Shown here: in pieces, positions 36,585 through 45,211 of the stretch
How positions within the stretch are numbered: position 1 is the first letter of the stretch
Layout: the number at the start of each line of letters is the position of its first letter
From: Bacteroidota bacterium
Lineage (GTDB): Bacteria; Bacteroidota; Bacteroidia; Chitinophagales; Chitinophagaceae
Direction of reading: 5' to 3'
NCBI GenBank assembly: GCA_947452555.1
Contig: CANGDH010000005.1
Span: 1-64,000 of the forward strand
Length of the DNA stretch: 64,000 nt
Translations under genes and position numbers: made by a program
Notes under the pieces: model-generated
Database searches by the model: none
Told to the model about the DNA's origin: nothing
What the model saw: only the letters and a program-made list of their open reading frames with translations

Positions 36585-37904
36585 TTAAATGGTTCTGGTT
36601 GAGTCTGCTCTTCCGATACTCTCATAGTGATACCCTAAGTCCTTCATCTTAGCAACATCAAATAAATTTCTGCCATCAAAGATGATTTTATTTGATAGTG
36701 CTTTTTCCATGCGCTCAAAATCGGGTGTTCTGAACTCACTCCACTCTGTTGCTATTATTAATACCTCAGCGCCTTCTATTGCTTCGTATTGATTAGTCGC
36801 GTATTTAATTTTATCTCCTATCACGCCTTGCACATTTGGCATAGCTTCTGGATCATAAGCCGTGATTACTGCACCAAGTGTAGTTAATGCATCAATAATG
36901 CTTAATGCTGGGGCTTCTCTAATATCGTCTGTATTGGGCTTGAACGCTAAACCCCATAATGCTACTTTCTTGCCTTGTAAATCATTATTATAATAAGACT
37001 TTATCTTCTCTACTAAATGAAGTTTTTGATTCGCGTTCACTAGCTCCACTGCTTTTAATATTTCAAAAGCATACGCCACTTCATCCGAGGATCTGATTAA
37101 TGCTTGTACGTCCTTTGGAAAACAACTACCTCCATATCCAATTCCTGGAAATAAGAATCGCTTCCCGATTCTGTCATCTGATCCTATACCTCTTCTCACC
37201 ATATCCACATCCGCTCCCATGCGCTCACACAATTGTGCAATCTCGTTCATAAAAGAGATCTTAGTGGCTAGGAAAGAATTGGCTGCATATTTTGTTAATT
37301 CAGAACTACGCTCGTCCATAAATATCACAGGATTGCCCTGTCTTACAAATGGTGCGTATAGTTCACTCATTACTTTTTTAGCGCGCTCTGATTTTGTTCC
37401 TACTACCACTCTATCCGGCTTCATGAAATCGTCTACCGCCACGCCCTCTCTTAAAAACTCAGGGTTGCTCACTACATCATATTCCCCACTATAGTTCTTA
37501 GCAATCGCTGCACTTACTTTGTCTGCCGTACCCACTGGTACAGTACTCTTATTTACAATGACTTTATAGTCTGTTAATATTTTTCCTAAATGATCCGCTA
37601 CGCCCAATACATATTTTAAGTCTGCACTTCCGTCCGCTCCTGGAGGCGTTGGCAACGCTAAAAAGATAATCTCTGCTCCTACTATTGCTTCTTCTAAATT
37701 AGTCGTGAAAGTTAAGCGGCCCTCTTTAATATTTCTTAAAAATATTTTCTCTAGGCCTGGTTCGTAAATAGTAATTTGACCTGCACTTAATTTTTCTACC
37801 TTTGTCTTATCTATGTCAACACAAGTCACTTTGTTACCCGTCTCTGCAAAACAAGTTCCAGTTACTAATCCTACATATCCTGTGCCTACTACTGTAATTT
37901 TCAT
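36585..37904 (-). CDS. ugd: UDP-glucose 6-dehydrogenase
   Basis: A 439-residue dehydrogenase making UDP-glucuronate from UDP-glucose with two NAD. VGTGYVGL is at 6-13, NPEFLREG at 147-154, and the catalytic Cys261 lies in GGSCFPKD. Of the two nucleotide-sugar dehydrogenases in the window this one has the UDP-glucose-type motifs, while the gene at 7979-9334 has the UDP-HexNAc type. It lies 10 nt after degT and feeds the UDP-xylose-forming enzyme that follows. Confidence 0.95.
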   Translation of the reverse strand: MKITVVGTGYVGLVTGTCFAETGNKVTCVDIDKTKVEKLSAGQITIYEPGLEKIFLRNIKEGRLTFTTNLEEAIVGAEIIFLALPTPPGADGSADLKYVLGVADHLGKILTDYKVIVNKSTVPVGTADKVSAAIAKNYSGEYDVVSNPEFLREGVAVDDFMKPDRVVVGTKSERAKKVMSELYAPFVRQGNPVIFMDERSSELTKYAANSFLATKISFMNEIAQLCERMGADVDMVRRGIGSDDRIGKRFLFPGIGYGGSCFPKDVQALIRSSDEVAYAFEILKAVELVNANQKLHLVEKIKSYYNNDLQGKKVALWGLAFKPNTDDIREAPALSIIDALTTLGAVITAYDPEAMPNVQGVIGDKIKYATNQYEAIEGAEVLIIATEWSEFRTPDFERMEKALSNKIIFDGRNLFDVAKMKDLGYHYESIGRADSTRTI

Positions 37905-37914
37905 CTAAATAATT

Positions 37915-39042
37915 TTAATTAAAGAATGATTGAACACCTTCTACAATATGAACTAATTGTGCTTCATCCATTTCGGTGTGAATAGGTAATGAACATACAC
38001 AGGGGGTTAATTGATCTGTAATTGGCAAATCCCAATGTAGATTGTTTTGCGCACCAAACATTTTTTGTAAATGTCCTGGTACTGGGTAGTAAATCATACA
38101 TGGTATTTCCTTTACTGCTAAATGTGCTATGAATTTCTCTCTATCTACATTTTTCAACTGCATCGTATACTGGTGAAACACATGCGATGTATAAGAAGCA
38201 ATTGCTGGAGTTATAATTTCCGGAATATTTGCAAATGCAGTACTATAATAATTTGCAACTTTTTGTCTAGCATGATTATACGCATCCAAATGTAGTAATT
38301 TGATATTTAAAACAGCTGCTTGAATAGAATCCAATCGTGAATTGCAACCCACTACATCATGGTAATAACGAGCAGATTGTCCATGATTAGCAATCATTGC
38401 CATTTTATCGGCCAAGGCTTTATCATTTGTAAACAAAGCACCCCCGTCCCCAAATGCCCCTAAGTTCTTACTAGGATAAAATGAAGTAGCGCCAATATGT
38501 CCAATAGTTCCTGTTTTCTTTTTAGTGCCGTCAGAGAAAGTATAATCACATCCAATTGCTTGTGCATTGTCCTCTATTACATATAAATTATGTGCTTTTG
38601 CAATTGCCATTATTTCTTCCATTGGAGCTGCTTGACCATATAAGTGCACTGGAACAATTGCTTTTGTTTTTGGAGTGATCGCTTTTTTTAAAGATTCCAT
38701 ATCCATACAAAATGTCACAGGATCTACGTCTACAAAAACTGGTGTTAATCTTAATAATGCAACTACCTCTGTGGTGGCGATATAAGTGAAAGAAGGAGTA
38801 ATCACTTCATCTCCTGGTTGCAAGTCCAAGGCCATCATGGCAATTTGCAATGCATCGGTACCATTGGCACAAGGAATAACATGTGCTGCTCCTAAATAAG
38901 TGGCTAAATGCTGAGTAAAATCCTTCACCGCTTTCCCATTGATATAGGCAGCCGTGTCCAATACTTCATTAATAGCAGCATCCACTTCTGGCTTGATTGC
39001 TAAATACTGAGTTTTGGTGTCCACCATTTGAATTTTTCTCAT
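37915..39042 (-). CDS. DegT/DnrJ/EryC1/StrS family sugar aminotransferase
   Basis: A 375-residue PLP enzyme that aminates a keto-sugar nucleotide. The PLP lysine is Lys192 in SFYPSKNLGAFGDGG; VIEDNAQAIG carries the aspartate that contacts the pyridine ring. I start at MRKIQMVD; the frame continues upstream for 22 codons, through the promoter element at 39057-39064, and the extra residues are not family-like. It begins a four-gene nucleotide-sugar operon. The keto-sugar it uses is not evident from the neighbours. Confidence 0.88.
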   Translation of the reverse strand: MRKIQMVDTKTQYLAIKPEVDAAINEVLDTAAYINGKAVKDFTQHLATYLGAAHVIPCANGTDALQIAMMALDLQPGDEVITPSFTYIATTEVVALLRLTPVFVDVDPVTFCMDMESLKKAITPKTKAIVPVHLYGQAAPMEEIMAIAKAHNLYVIEDNAQAIGCDYTFSDGTKKKTGTIGHIGATSFYPSKNLGAFGDGGALFTNDKALADKMAMIANHGQSARYYHDVVGCNSRLDSIQAAVLNIKLLHLDAYNHARQKVANYYSTAFANIPEIITPAIASYTSHVFHQYTMQLKNVDREKFIAHLAVKEIPCMIYYPVPGHLQKMFGAQNNLHWDLPITDQLTPCVCSLPIHTEMDEAQLVHIVEGVQSFFN

Positions 39043-39056
39043 CCTATAAATTTTGG

Positions 39057-39064
39057 CAAATTTA
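39057..39064 (-). promoter_or_regulatory. -7 promoter element of the degT operon
   Basis: TAAATTTG on the minus strand, 15 nt before the ATG. It is half of the near-palindrome TAAATTTTGGCAAATTTA (39047-39064), so a related element faces the other way towards waaA. Confidence 0.5.
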
Positions 39065-39101
39065 CAATAAAAAGACTGATTTTTGCCTAGAATCATACTA
39101 C

Positions 39102-40370
39102 ATGGCATTATACAACCTGTTCCTCTTTTGCTATCCTAAAATAGCCAAATTATTGGGTCTTTTTAACCTAAAGGCAAAACAATGGAGTATTGGTCAAGCG
39201 AGAGTTTGGGATGACATAAAACAGAAGCAAGCTACTATTACGAAGCCAATTATTTGGGTTCATTGCGCCTCTTATGGAGAGTTCGAGCAAGGATTGCCTA
39301 TCATTGAAGCGCTAAAAATGCAATATCCTTCCTACCAAATATGGTTAACCTTTTTCTCTCCCTCTGGCTACTTACATAGAAAGAATGATCCGGCAGTTGA
39401 TGCAATTACCTATCTCCCATTTGACGGAGTTAAAAATGCAGCACAATTTATTGAGACCATTCAACCTAAATTAATTGTATTTATCAAATATGAATTTTGG
39501 TATTACTATTTAAAAGTTGCACATCAAAAACATATTCCTGTGTTATTAGCAGCTGCTATATTTAGAGAAGATCAGCTATTTTTTAAATGGTATGGTGGGC
39601 TATATAGAAAGATGCTAAACTGGTTTTCTTATGTATTGGTTCAAGACCCAATTTCATTTAAACTAATTGAAAATAAAATAGATCCTCCTAAATTATACTT
39701 AACAGGCGACACCCGATTTGACAGAGTTATTGCAACTGTTAATAATAAGGTTCTATTTAAATGGTTAGCTGCATTAAATAATTTCCCAATTATCATAGCA
39801 GGCAGTACTTGGCCCTCCGACCATGCAATTTTACAAAAAGCTATTACTACCAACCCATTAGCTAATTGGATTATTGTACCTCATCATGTAGACATACGCT
39901 CCATTAATGATTGTAAATCAATTTTTAAAAGTAGTATTACTTTAACCGAATTAGAAAATTTGATTGCTACAAATTCCAATCATACCACATTTACAAATTC
40001 TACTACTTTAATAATTGATAGGATTGGTTTATTAAGAAACCTCTATCAATATGCTTCCATAACTTATATTGGCGGAGGATATACCAAGGATGGGATACAT
40101 AATACACTAGAGCCTGCGGCATTTGGTGTACCTGTAATTTGGGGTCCAAATGATAGCAAATATAGAGAAGCGATTGGATTGAAAAATGCTGGTGGTGGAA
40201 TACAAATTAAAAATTCAGATGAACTAGCAAACACCATTACCGAACTAATTACGGATCATGTAAAAAGAGAAAGAATAGGCAATGCTGCTTTCCAATTTAT
40301 TCATGAAAATACTGGAGCCACTCAAAAAACTATTCAGTTAATTCAAGAAAAACGTCTTTTAATTAATTGA
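39102..40370 (+). CDS. waaA: 3-deoxy-D-manno-octulosonic acid transferase
   Basis: A 422-residue GT-B glycosyltransferase (GT30) that attaches Kdo to lipid A. An N-terminal hydrophobic anchor (MALYNLFLFCYP) is followed by HCASYGEFEQG, where the family glutamate lies, YEFWYYYL, a GDTRFDRV segment and a C-terminal GGGYTKDGIHNTLEPA. I start at MALYNL; a longer frame would overlap the divergent degT gene. Its 3' end overlaps the next gene's 3' end on the other strand by 28 nt. Confidence 0.93.
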   Translation: MALYNLFLFCYPKIAKLLGLFNLKAKQWSIGQARVWDDIKQKQATITKPIIWVHCASYGEFEQGLPIIEALKMQYPSYQIWLTFFSPSGYLHRKNDPAVDAITYLPFDGVKNAAQFIETIQPKLIVFIKYEFWYYYLKVAHQKHIPVLLAAAIFREDQLFFKWYGGLYRKMLNWFSYVLVQDPISFKLIENKIDPPKLYLTGDTRFDRVIATVNNKVLFKWLAALNNFPIIIAGSTWPSDHAILQKAITTNPLANWIIVPHHVDIRSINDCKSIFKSSITLTELENLIATNSNHTTFTNSTTLIIDRIGLLRNLYQYASITYIGGGYTKDGIHNTLEPAAFGVPVIWGPNDSKYREAIGLKNAGGGIQIKNSDELANTITELITDHVKRERIGNAAFQFIHENTGATQKTIQLIQEKRLLIN

Positions 40371-40864
40371 TCAAAAGCCTTCACTAAAACAGATTGCTCA
40401 TCCCAATTATTTTTCAATCTTAATTCTTTTTTGATCCAAAATTGAGCTTCAGCATAAATATTAAACGCATTAATCGTTTTTAAACTTGATTCAAAATCCT
40501 TTTCGTCTCCTCCAAATAGTTCTTGAATGAATTGGAATTTATCATTAATTCCAATGGCTCCTTTTAGATCTTTTAAGGGCTCCAAAGCGATATGATCCGC
40601 TACTTCTTTTTCAACCATAATCTGCTTTGGCTTTTCTGCTATTTTAATTTCTGGCAAATCAATAATGTCAGGTTCATTAATAGCAACTGGTTCTGCACTA
40701 CCATAGGGCATAATTACTGATACATTATTGGGATAATTTGAAATTGCTGGGCTTGGGTCCAACTCTGATAAAATTAAGAGCACAGTTTGTCTTAATTCAG
40801 ATTTATTTGCATTCTGAGCTAATTGATTCTTGAATTTCTCGGCTAAAGCTTGGACTCTTTCCAT
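40343..40864 (-). CDS. Conserved Bacteroidota protein of unknown function
   Basis: A 173-residue protein with a basic helical N-terminus, an acidic and proline-containing middle, and a C-terminal block of about 65 residues (LKGAIGINDKFQFIQELFGGD...FNIYAEAQFWIKKEL) that I recognise as recurring in Bacteroidota hypothetical proteins. No signal peptide or membrane span; function unknown. It overlaps the end of waaA by 28 nt tail to tail and is divergent from tdk. Confidence 0.7.
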   Translation of the reverse strand: MERVQALAEKFKNQLAQNANKSELRQTVLLILSELDPSPAISNYPNNVSVIMPYGSAEPVAINEPDIIDLPEIKIAEKPKQIMVEKEVADHIALEPLKDLKGAIGINDKFQFIQELFGGDEKDFESSLKTINAFNIYAEAQFWIKKELRLKNNWDEQSVLVKAFDQLIKRRFS

Positions 40865-40873
40865 TGTAATGTT

Positions 40874-40881
40874 TACTTTTG
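40874..40881 (+). promoter_or_regulatory. -7 promoter element of tdk
   Basis: TACTTTTG matches TAnnTTTG and lies 52 nt before the tdk ATG. Its downstream start would overlap transcripts initiated from the opposite-facing element at 40912-40919. Confidence 0.45.
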
Positions 40882-40911
40882 TAGGCTTAAACGACCTATA
40901 GTGTTAACGCA

Positions 40912-40919
40912 CAAATTTA
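40912..40919 (-). promoter_or_regulatory. -7 promoter element of the 173-residue gene
   Basis: TAAATTTG on the minus strand, followed by GTGCGTTAAC; a nearly identical sequence (TAAATTTGTGCGTAAAC) precedes the malate/lactate dehydrogenase-like gene at 49820-49827. Confidence 0.5.
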
Positions 40920-40933
40920 TTTAATTATTGTCT

Positions 40934-41497
40934 ATGTTTATTGAACAACATTTATCGAGTGAGAAAAGAGGATGGATTGAGGTAATTTGCGGTAGCATGT
41001 TTAGTGGAAAAACCGAGGAATTGATCCGCAGACTAAAGCGTGCTAAAATAGCGAATCAAAAAATTGAGATTTATAAACCTGCCACAGATACTCGTTATGA
41101 TGTCAATAAAGTAGTGAGTCATGATGCAAATAGTATTCCTTCTACCCCTGTTGATAAGGCTATAAATATTTTATTATTAGCCCAAAATGCAGACGTAATT
41201 GGAATAGATGAGGCTCAGTTTTTTGATGAAGATATTATCCGAGTATGTGAAACATTAGTAAGCCAAGGCAAAAGAGTGATTGTGGCTGGATTAGATATGG
41301 ACTATTTAGGAAAACCATTTGGGTCTATGGGGCCACTTCTAGCCATTGCAGATTTCATTACTAAACTACATGCTATTTGTGTTCAATGTGGTCATTTAGC
41401 CAATATATCTTATCGCACTAGTGAGGAAGAAGGCACCGTTGTATTAGGAGAAAAAAATAATTACGAACCTAGATGCCGTTTGTGCGCAAGTAAATAA
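40934..41497 (+). CDS. tdk: Thymidine kinase
   Basis: A 187-residue type II thymidine kinase of the nucleotide-salvage pathway. The P-loop GSMFSGKT is at 20-27, DEAQFF follows as Walker B, and four zinc-binding cysteines stand in CVQC and the terminal CRLC. I start at ATG 40934 rather than a TTG two codons before. ccmB begins 1 nt after the tdk stop, so the two are probably co-transcribed although unrelated. Confidence 0.95.
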   Translation: MFIEQHLSSEKRGWIEVICGSMFSGKTEELIRRLKRAKIANQKIEIYKPATDTRYDVNKVVSHDANSIPSTPVDKAINILLLAQNADVIGIDEAQFFDEDIIRVCETLVSQGKRVIVAGLDMDYLGKPFGSMGPLLAIADFITKLHAICVQCGHLANISYRTSEEEGTVVLGEKNNYEPRCRLCASK

Positions 41498-41498
41498 T

Positions 41499-42161
41499 AT
41501 GAAGAAAGATTTACAAAATATGTACACCCTACTCAAAAAAGACATTTTACTTGAGTTTAGGCAACAGTATACTTTTTTTGGAATCTTATTATATATTGCT
41601 TCAACCACTTTTGTAATTTACTTAACCATGGGACAGCCAGAGGATAAGGTTTGGAACGGATTATATTGGGTGATTCTTTTATTCATATGTATTAACGCTG
41701 TTGCTAGAAGTTTCTTACAAGAAGGCAAAGGACGTATGTTATATTTTTATACCATTGCAAGTCCAATACATTTTATATTCTCCAAATTAATCTACAATAG
41801 TATTCTAATGATACTAATGAGTGGATTGAGTTTATTATTATTCACTATATTATTAGGTAACCCTTTAGAACATTCATTATTGTTTTTTGGTATTAGTTGT
41901 TTAGGAGGTATTAGCTTAAGCTTAGTATTCAGCTTCTTGGCCGCTATTGCTGCTAAAGCTTCTCAGCCTTCCGCTATTATGGCTATTCTAGGATTCCCAT
42001 TAATTATTCCGCAAATAATGTTGCTTATGAAAATAGCAAATATTGCTTTTTCAGACATCGTACAAAATGGACTTCCTCAGCTAGTAGGTTTACTTTGCGG
42101 ATTTGATGCAATGATTATTGCACTTGCTTATATCTTATTCCCCTTTCTTTGGAAGGATTAA
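41499..42161 (+). CDS. ccmB: Heme exporter protein CcmB
   Basis: A 220-residue protein with six membrane helices. It belongs to the CcmB family, the membrane part of the ABC-type complex that releases heme to the periplasmic chaperone in cytochrome c maturation. KKDILLEFRQQY at the N-terminus is the family start. The ATPase CcmA is not in the window; ccmC and a ccmD-like gene lie 3.5 kb away on the other strand, so this system is split. The stop codon is part of a shared terminator stem with the next gene. Confidence 0.88.
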   Translation: MKKDLQNMYTLLKKDILLEFRQQYTFFGILLYIASTTFVIYLTMGQPEDKVWNGLYWVILLFICINAVARSFLQEGKGRMLYFYTIASPIHFIFSKLIYNSILMILMSGLSLLLFTILLGNPLEHSLLFFGISCLGGISLSLVFSFLAAIAAKASQPSAIMAILGFPLIIPQIMLLMKIANIAFSDIVQNGLPQLVGLLCGFDAMIIALAYILFPFLWKD

Positions 42162-42203
42162 GATTTTAAAAAAGTATCTTTTAAACTTTTTTTAAAATCT
42201 TAA
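42158..42203. terminator. Bidirectional terminator overlapping two stop codons
   Basis: TTAAGATTTTAAAAAAGT and ACTTTTTTTAAAATCTTAA form an almost perfect stem (6 A against 7 T) with a 9-nt loop. The left arm includes the ccmB stop and the right arm encodes the last codons and stop of the AMP nucleosidase gene. Confidence 0.85.
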
Positions 42204-42962
42204 GTGTCGAACTGTTTGTCCGTCATTAATTAATTGTTTCAATGACTCAATTCCGATTTTCAAATGACGCTCAACAAATTCAGCTGTTACTAAACTATCA
42301 CTTGCTTCTGTTTTAACACCTTCAGGAATCATTGGAGAGTCACTTACTAATAATAATGCTCCTGTAGGTATTTTATTATAAAAACCTACCGTGAAAATGG
42401 TAGCCGTTTCCATATCAATAGCATAAGCTCTTACTTTTGTCAAGTATTCTTTAAACTCTTCATCATGTTCCCAAACGCGACGGTTTGTAGTATAAACAGT
42501 ACCAGTCCAGTAGTCAACTCCATTATCTCGAATAGTAGTTGAAATTGCTTTCTGCAATGCGAAGGCTGGCATTGCAGGAACTTCGGCAGGGAAATAGTCA
42601 TTCGAAGTTCCCTCCCCTCTTATTGCTGCAATTGGAAGTATTAAATCACCAATTTTATTACGTTTTTTCAATCCACCACATTTCCCTAAAAACAATACTG
42701 CCTCTGGTTGTATAGCTGTTAATAAGTCCATTACGGTAGCCGCTCCTGGACTTCCCATTCCAAAATTAATAATAGTAATTCCACCAGCGGTAGCACACTG
42801 CATTGGCCTTTCTTTTCCTATTACTTCAACATTATGAATTGCAGCAAACATATTTACATAGTTGCTAAAATTAGTTAACAATATAAACTTACCAAATTGA
42901 TCTAGCGAAGCTCCAGTATATCTTGGAAGCCAATTGTCTACGATTTCTTGTTTTGTTTTCAT
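42192..42962 (-). CDS. amn: AMP nucleosidase
   Basis: A 256-residue enzyme of the nucleoside phosphorylase fold that hydrolyses AMP to adenine and ribose-5-phosphate. FGMGSPGAATVMDLL gives the phosphate-site region, FLGKCGGLKK the purine loop, and YAIDMETATIF the ribose-binding MET motif. This is the short Bacteroidota form without the N-terminal domain of E. coli Amn. The ATG at 42962 is chosen over one 13 codons farther upstream because the family begins close to MKTKQEIVDNW. Confidence 0.88.
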   Translation of the reverse strand: MKTKQEIVDNWLPRYTGASLDQFGKFILLTNFSNYVNMFAAIHNVEVIGKERPMQCATAGGITIINFGMGSPGAATVMDLLTAIQPEAVLFLGKCGGLKKRNKIGDLILPIAAIRGEGTSNDYFPAEVPAMPAFALQKAISTTIRDNGVDYWTGTVYTTNRRVWEHDEEFKEYLTKVRAYAIDMETATIFTVGFYNKIPTGALLLVSDSPMIPEGVKTEASDSLVTAEFVERHLKIGIESLKQLINDGQTVRHLRF

Positions 42963-42967
42963 AATGC

Positions 42968-42975
42968 TATCTTTG
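42968..42975 (+). promoter_or_regulatory. -7 promoter element of the HsdR-N gene
   Basis: TATCTTTG matches TAnnTTTG and is 45 nt before the ATG at 43021. Confidence 0.45.
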
Positions 42976-43020
42976 AATCTAGATAATATATAAAAATACA
43001 ATATTTATTCGATTTCTTAA

Positions 43021-43455
43021 ATGATCATTCTAAATTACCCAAGCTACCCTTTTAAAATTCAATCAGTTGAAGGCAAGGACCAAATATTTGATCCATTTAG
43101 AAAGTCATGGATATTATTGACTCCTGAGGAATGGGTGAGACAGAATTTACTGCAATACTTAGTTCAGATTTGCAACTATCCTGCTGCATTAATCGCAGTT
43201 GAAAAAACAATTCAATTAGGGGAACTCAAAAAGCGATTTGATATTGTTGTATATAAAAACGATACTCCTTGGATGATAATTGAATGCAAGGAAGCAAAGG
43301 TTGAAATTTCTGATAAAACATTTATGCAGATTCTACAGTATCAACAAGTACTAACTGCTACTTATTTAATTATGAGTAACGGCCATAGTACTTATGGTGC
43401 TAAAATAGAATCGGGGAAACTGCAAGCTTTGCAAAATTTCCCCGAATATCTATAA
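43021..43455 (+). CDS. HsdR N-terminal domain protein (PD-(D/E)xK nuclease-like)
   Basis: A 144-residue single-domain protein related to the N-terminal part of type I restriction HsdR subunits. The nuclease core is complete: Asp74 in RFDIVVY and Glu88-x-Lys90 in IIECKEA. No helicase domain, modification or specificity gene is nearby, so it is not part of a restriction system here; lone proteins of this kind are widespread in Bacteroidota with unknown role. It converges on gdh with a hairpin in between. Confidence 0.82.
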   Translation: MIILNYPSYPFKIQSVEGKDQIFDPFRKSWILLTPEEWVRQNLLQYLVQICNYPAALIAVEKTIQLGELKKRFDIVVYKNDTPWMIIECKEAKVEISDKTFMQILQYQQVLTATYLIMSNGHSTYGAKIESGKLQALQNFPEYL

Positions 43456-43481
43456 AACATTTATTTAGTTTTCATCAACCA

Positions 43482-43502
43482 AAAGTGCAAACTGCTTTTT
43501 TA
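43482..43502. terminator. Hairpin between converging genes
   Basis: AAAAGTG...CTGCTTTTTT can form a short stem with a T run on the plus strand. The stem is imperfect. Confidence 0.5.
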
Positions 43503-43506
43503 ACTA

Positions 43507-44928
43507 CTAAGGGAAGATTCCTAATTCAGCATAAGAAGTTCCTACTTTGTCAATCGCACAAACATAAGCAGCTGTTCTCATATCTGGAATAGAAGGATTC
43601 GCTTTCCAGATGTCCATAATTTCTCTTGTTGCGTTTATCATAGTTTCTTCCAATCCACTATGCACTAAATCAATTTCATCTGGACCATGAGCAATTATTT
43701 CTTTCTCTGAAGCTGTTACTTTTTTACCAGTTAACTCTTCAATCTGATTTAAAATATTAATATTTGCATTCTCTGTAAATCTTTTTTCTAAACGACCATA
43801 TCTAACATGACTTAAGTTTTTCAACCACTCAAAGTATGAAACAGTAACACCCCCTGCATTTAAATACATATCAGGTATAACAAGAATGCCTCTTTTTGCA
43901 AAAATATCATCCGCTTCAGGGGTTAAAGGACCATTCGCAGCTTCTCCTATTATTTTTGCTTTAATACGTGGCGCATTATTTCCATCGATCACATTTTCTA
44001 ATGCTGCTGGGATTAAAATATCACATTCTAACTCTAAAGCCTCACTGCTATTTTCAATATTTGTTGCACCTGGAAAATTCAAAATACTTCCAGTTGCTTT
44101 ACGATGTTGAAATACTGCTTCTTCATTTAAACCTTCTTTGCAATATATAGCTCCTTCGTATTCTGCAATTGCAATTACTTTTGCACCATGCTCTCTGAAG
44201 AATTTTGCAGAATAATATCCAACATTTCCTAAACCTTGTACAATTACATTCTTGTCTTCGATACCAACTGTTAAGCCTTGCTTTGCCATCACATCTGGCA
44301 TTAAACAAACCTCTCTAACTCCGTAGAATACGCCTAAGCCAGTAGCCTCTTTTCGGCCTCTAACACCGCCTAATGAAATAGGCTTTCCTGTTACACATCC
44401 CGCAGCATCAATTTCTCCAGGTTTTAAAGATTGATAAGTGTCTACTATCCATGCCATTTCTCTTTCTCCAGTTCCATAGTCTGGAGCAGGTACATCAATA
44501 CCAGGACCTATAAAATTTTTCTTTACTAATTCTGAGGTATATCGTCTTGTTATTTTTTCTAATTCATATGGGCTTAATGATCTTGGACTAATCTTAATAC
44601 CACCTTTAGCTCCACCAAATGGCACATTTACAATAGCACACTTATACGTCATTAATGCCGCTAATGCCATTACTTCATCTTGATTCACAGCCATGCTAAA
44701 ACGTATACCACCTTTACAAGGTGATTTGTGTTGCGAGTGTTGTACCCTATAGGCTTCTATTACTTCAATTCTACCGTCATCCATTTTCACAGGAAAACGC
44801 ATGCTATAAATACTATTACAAGCTTTAATTTGTTCTAATATTCCCTTTTCCCACTTTGTATATTTTGATGCTTTATCAAAACTTTGTTCCACGCTATGAA
44901 AAAAACTATATTCTGATTCTGTAGACAT
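43507..44928 (-). CDS. gdhA: Glutamate dehydrogenase (Glu/Leu/Phe/Val family)
   Basis: A 473-residue dehydrogenase interconverting glutamate and 2-oxoglutarate with NAD(P). GGIRFS and the catalytic-lysine region [17 protein letters not shown] are near 75-115, [12 protein letters not shown] near 150, and the Rossmann loop [10 protein letters not shown] near 235. These patterns fit glutamate rather than leucine dehydrogenase. It lies after the ccmC-ccmD genes in the same direction but with its own upstream gap of 49 nt. Confidence 0.92.
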   Translation of the reverse strand: MSTESEYSFFHSVEQSFDKASKYTKWEKGILEQIKACNSIYSMRFPVKMDDGRIEVIEAYRVQHSQHKSPCKGGIRFSMAVNQDEVMALAALMTYKCAIVNVPFGGAKGGIKISPRSLSPYELEKITRRYTSELVKKNFIGPGIDVPAPDYGTGEREMAWIVDTYQSLKPGEIDAAGCVTGKPISLGGVRGRKEATGLGVFYGVREVCLMPDVMAKQGLTVGIEDKNVIVQGLGNVGYYSAKFFREHGAKVIAIAEYEGAIYCKEGLNEEAVFQHRKATGSILNFPGATNIENSSEALELECDILIPAALENVIDGNNAPRIKAKIIGEAANGPLTPEADDIFAKRGILVIPDMYLNAGGVTVSYFEWLKNLSHVRYGRLEKRFTENANINILNQIEELTGKKVTASEKEIIAHGPDEIDLVHSGLEETMINATREIMDIWKANPSIPDMRTAAYVCAIDKVGTSYAELGIFP

Positions 44929-44977
44929 AAATTTTATTTTAATTGATTGTTTTAATAAATAATTTCTATTTATTAAA

Positions 44978-45091
44978 CTATTTTTCTAGTTGACTAATTT
45001 TTTTATCAATACTAGCTACATAAAGAAAAAGTCCAACAAGTATTATAGTAACAATTGTCATTACTAAATAGATTTTACCTTGTTGAACCAT
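44978..45091 (-). CDS. ccmD: CcmD-like small membrane protein (start uncertain, possible frameshift)
   Basis: A 37-residue reading frame with one membrane helix ([21 protein letters not shown]) and a charged tail [11 protein letters not shown], the look of Bacteroidota CcmD-family proteins; CcmD holds the CcmC heme-handling complex together. If one base is removed from the five-A run at 45120-45124, the frame extends to an ATG at 45134 and gives a 51-residue protein starting MFQLLQATVANPG, closer to expected length. It sits between ccmC and gdh on the same strand. Confidence 0.55.
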   Translation of the reverse strand: MVQQGKIYLVMTIVTIILVGLFLYVASIDKKISQLEK

Positions 45092-45211
45092 GATACCTGG
45101 ATTTGCAACGGTTGCTTGTAAAAGTTGAAACATATGAAATGAATTATAAATTGATTGAAAAGTTAAATTGATTTGAGTATTTTATTTTTGTACCCATATT
45201 TAGAAAGTCTT

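Noticed and set aside
40928..40933. TTG start of tdk
   Set aside because: Two codons before a good ATG.
43021..43455. Restriction-modification system
   Set aside because: Only an HsdR-N-type domain is present; no helicase, methylase or specificity gene is nearby.
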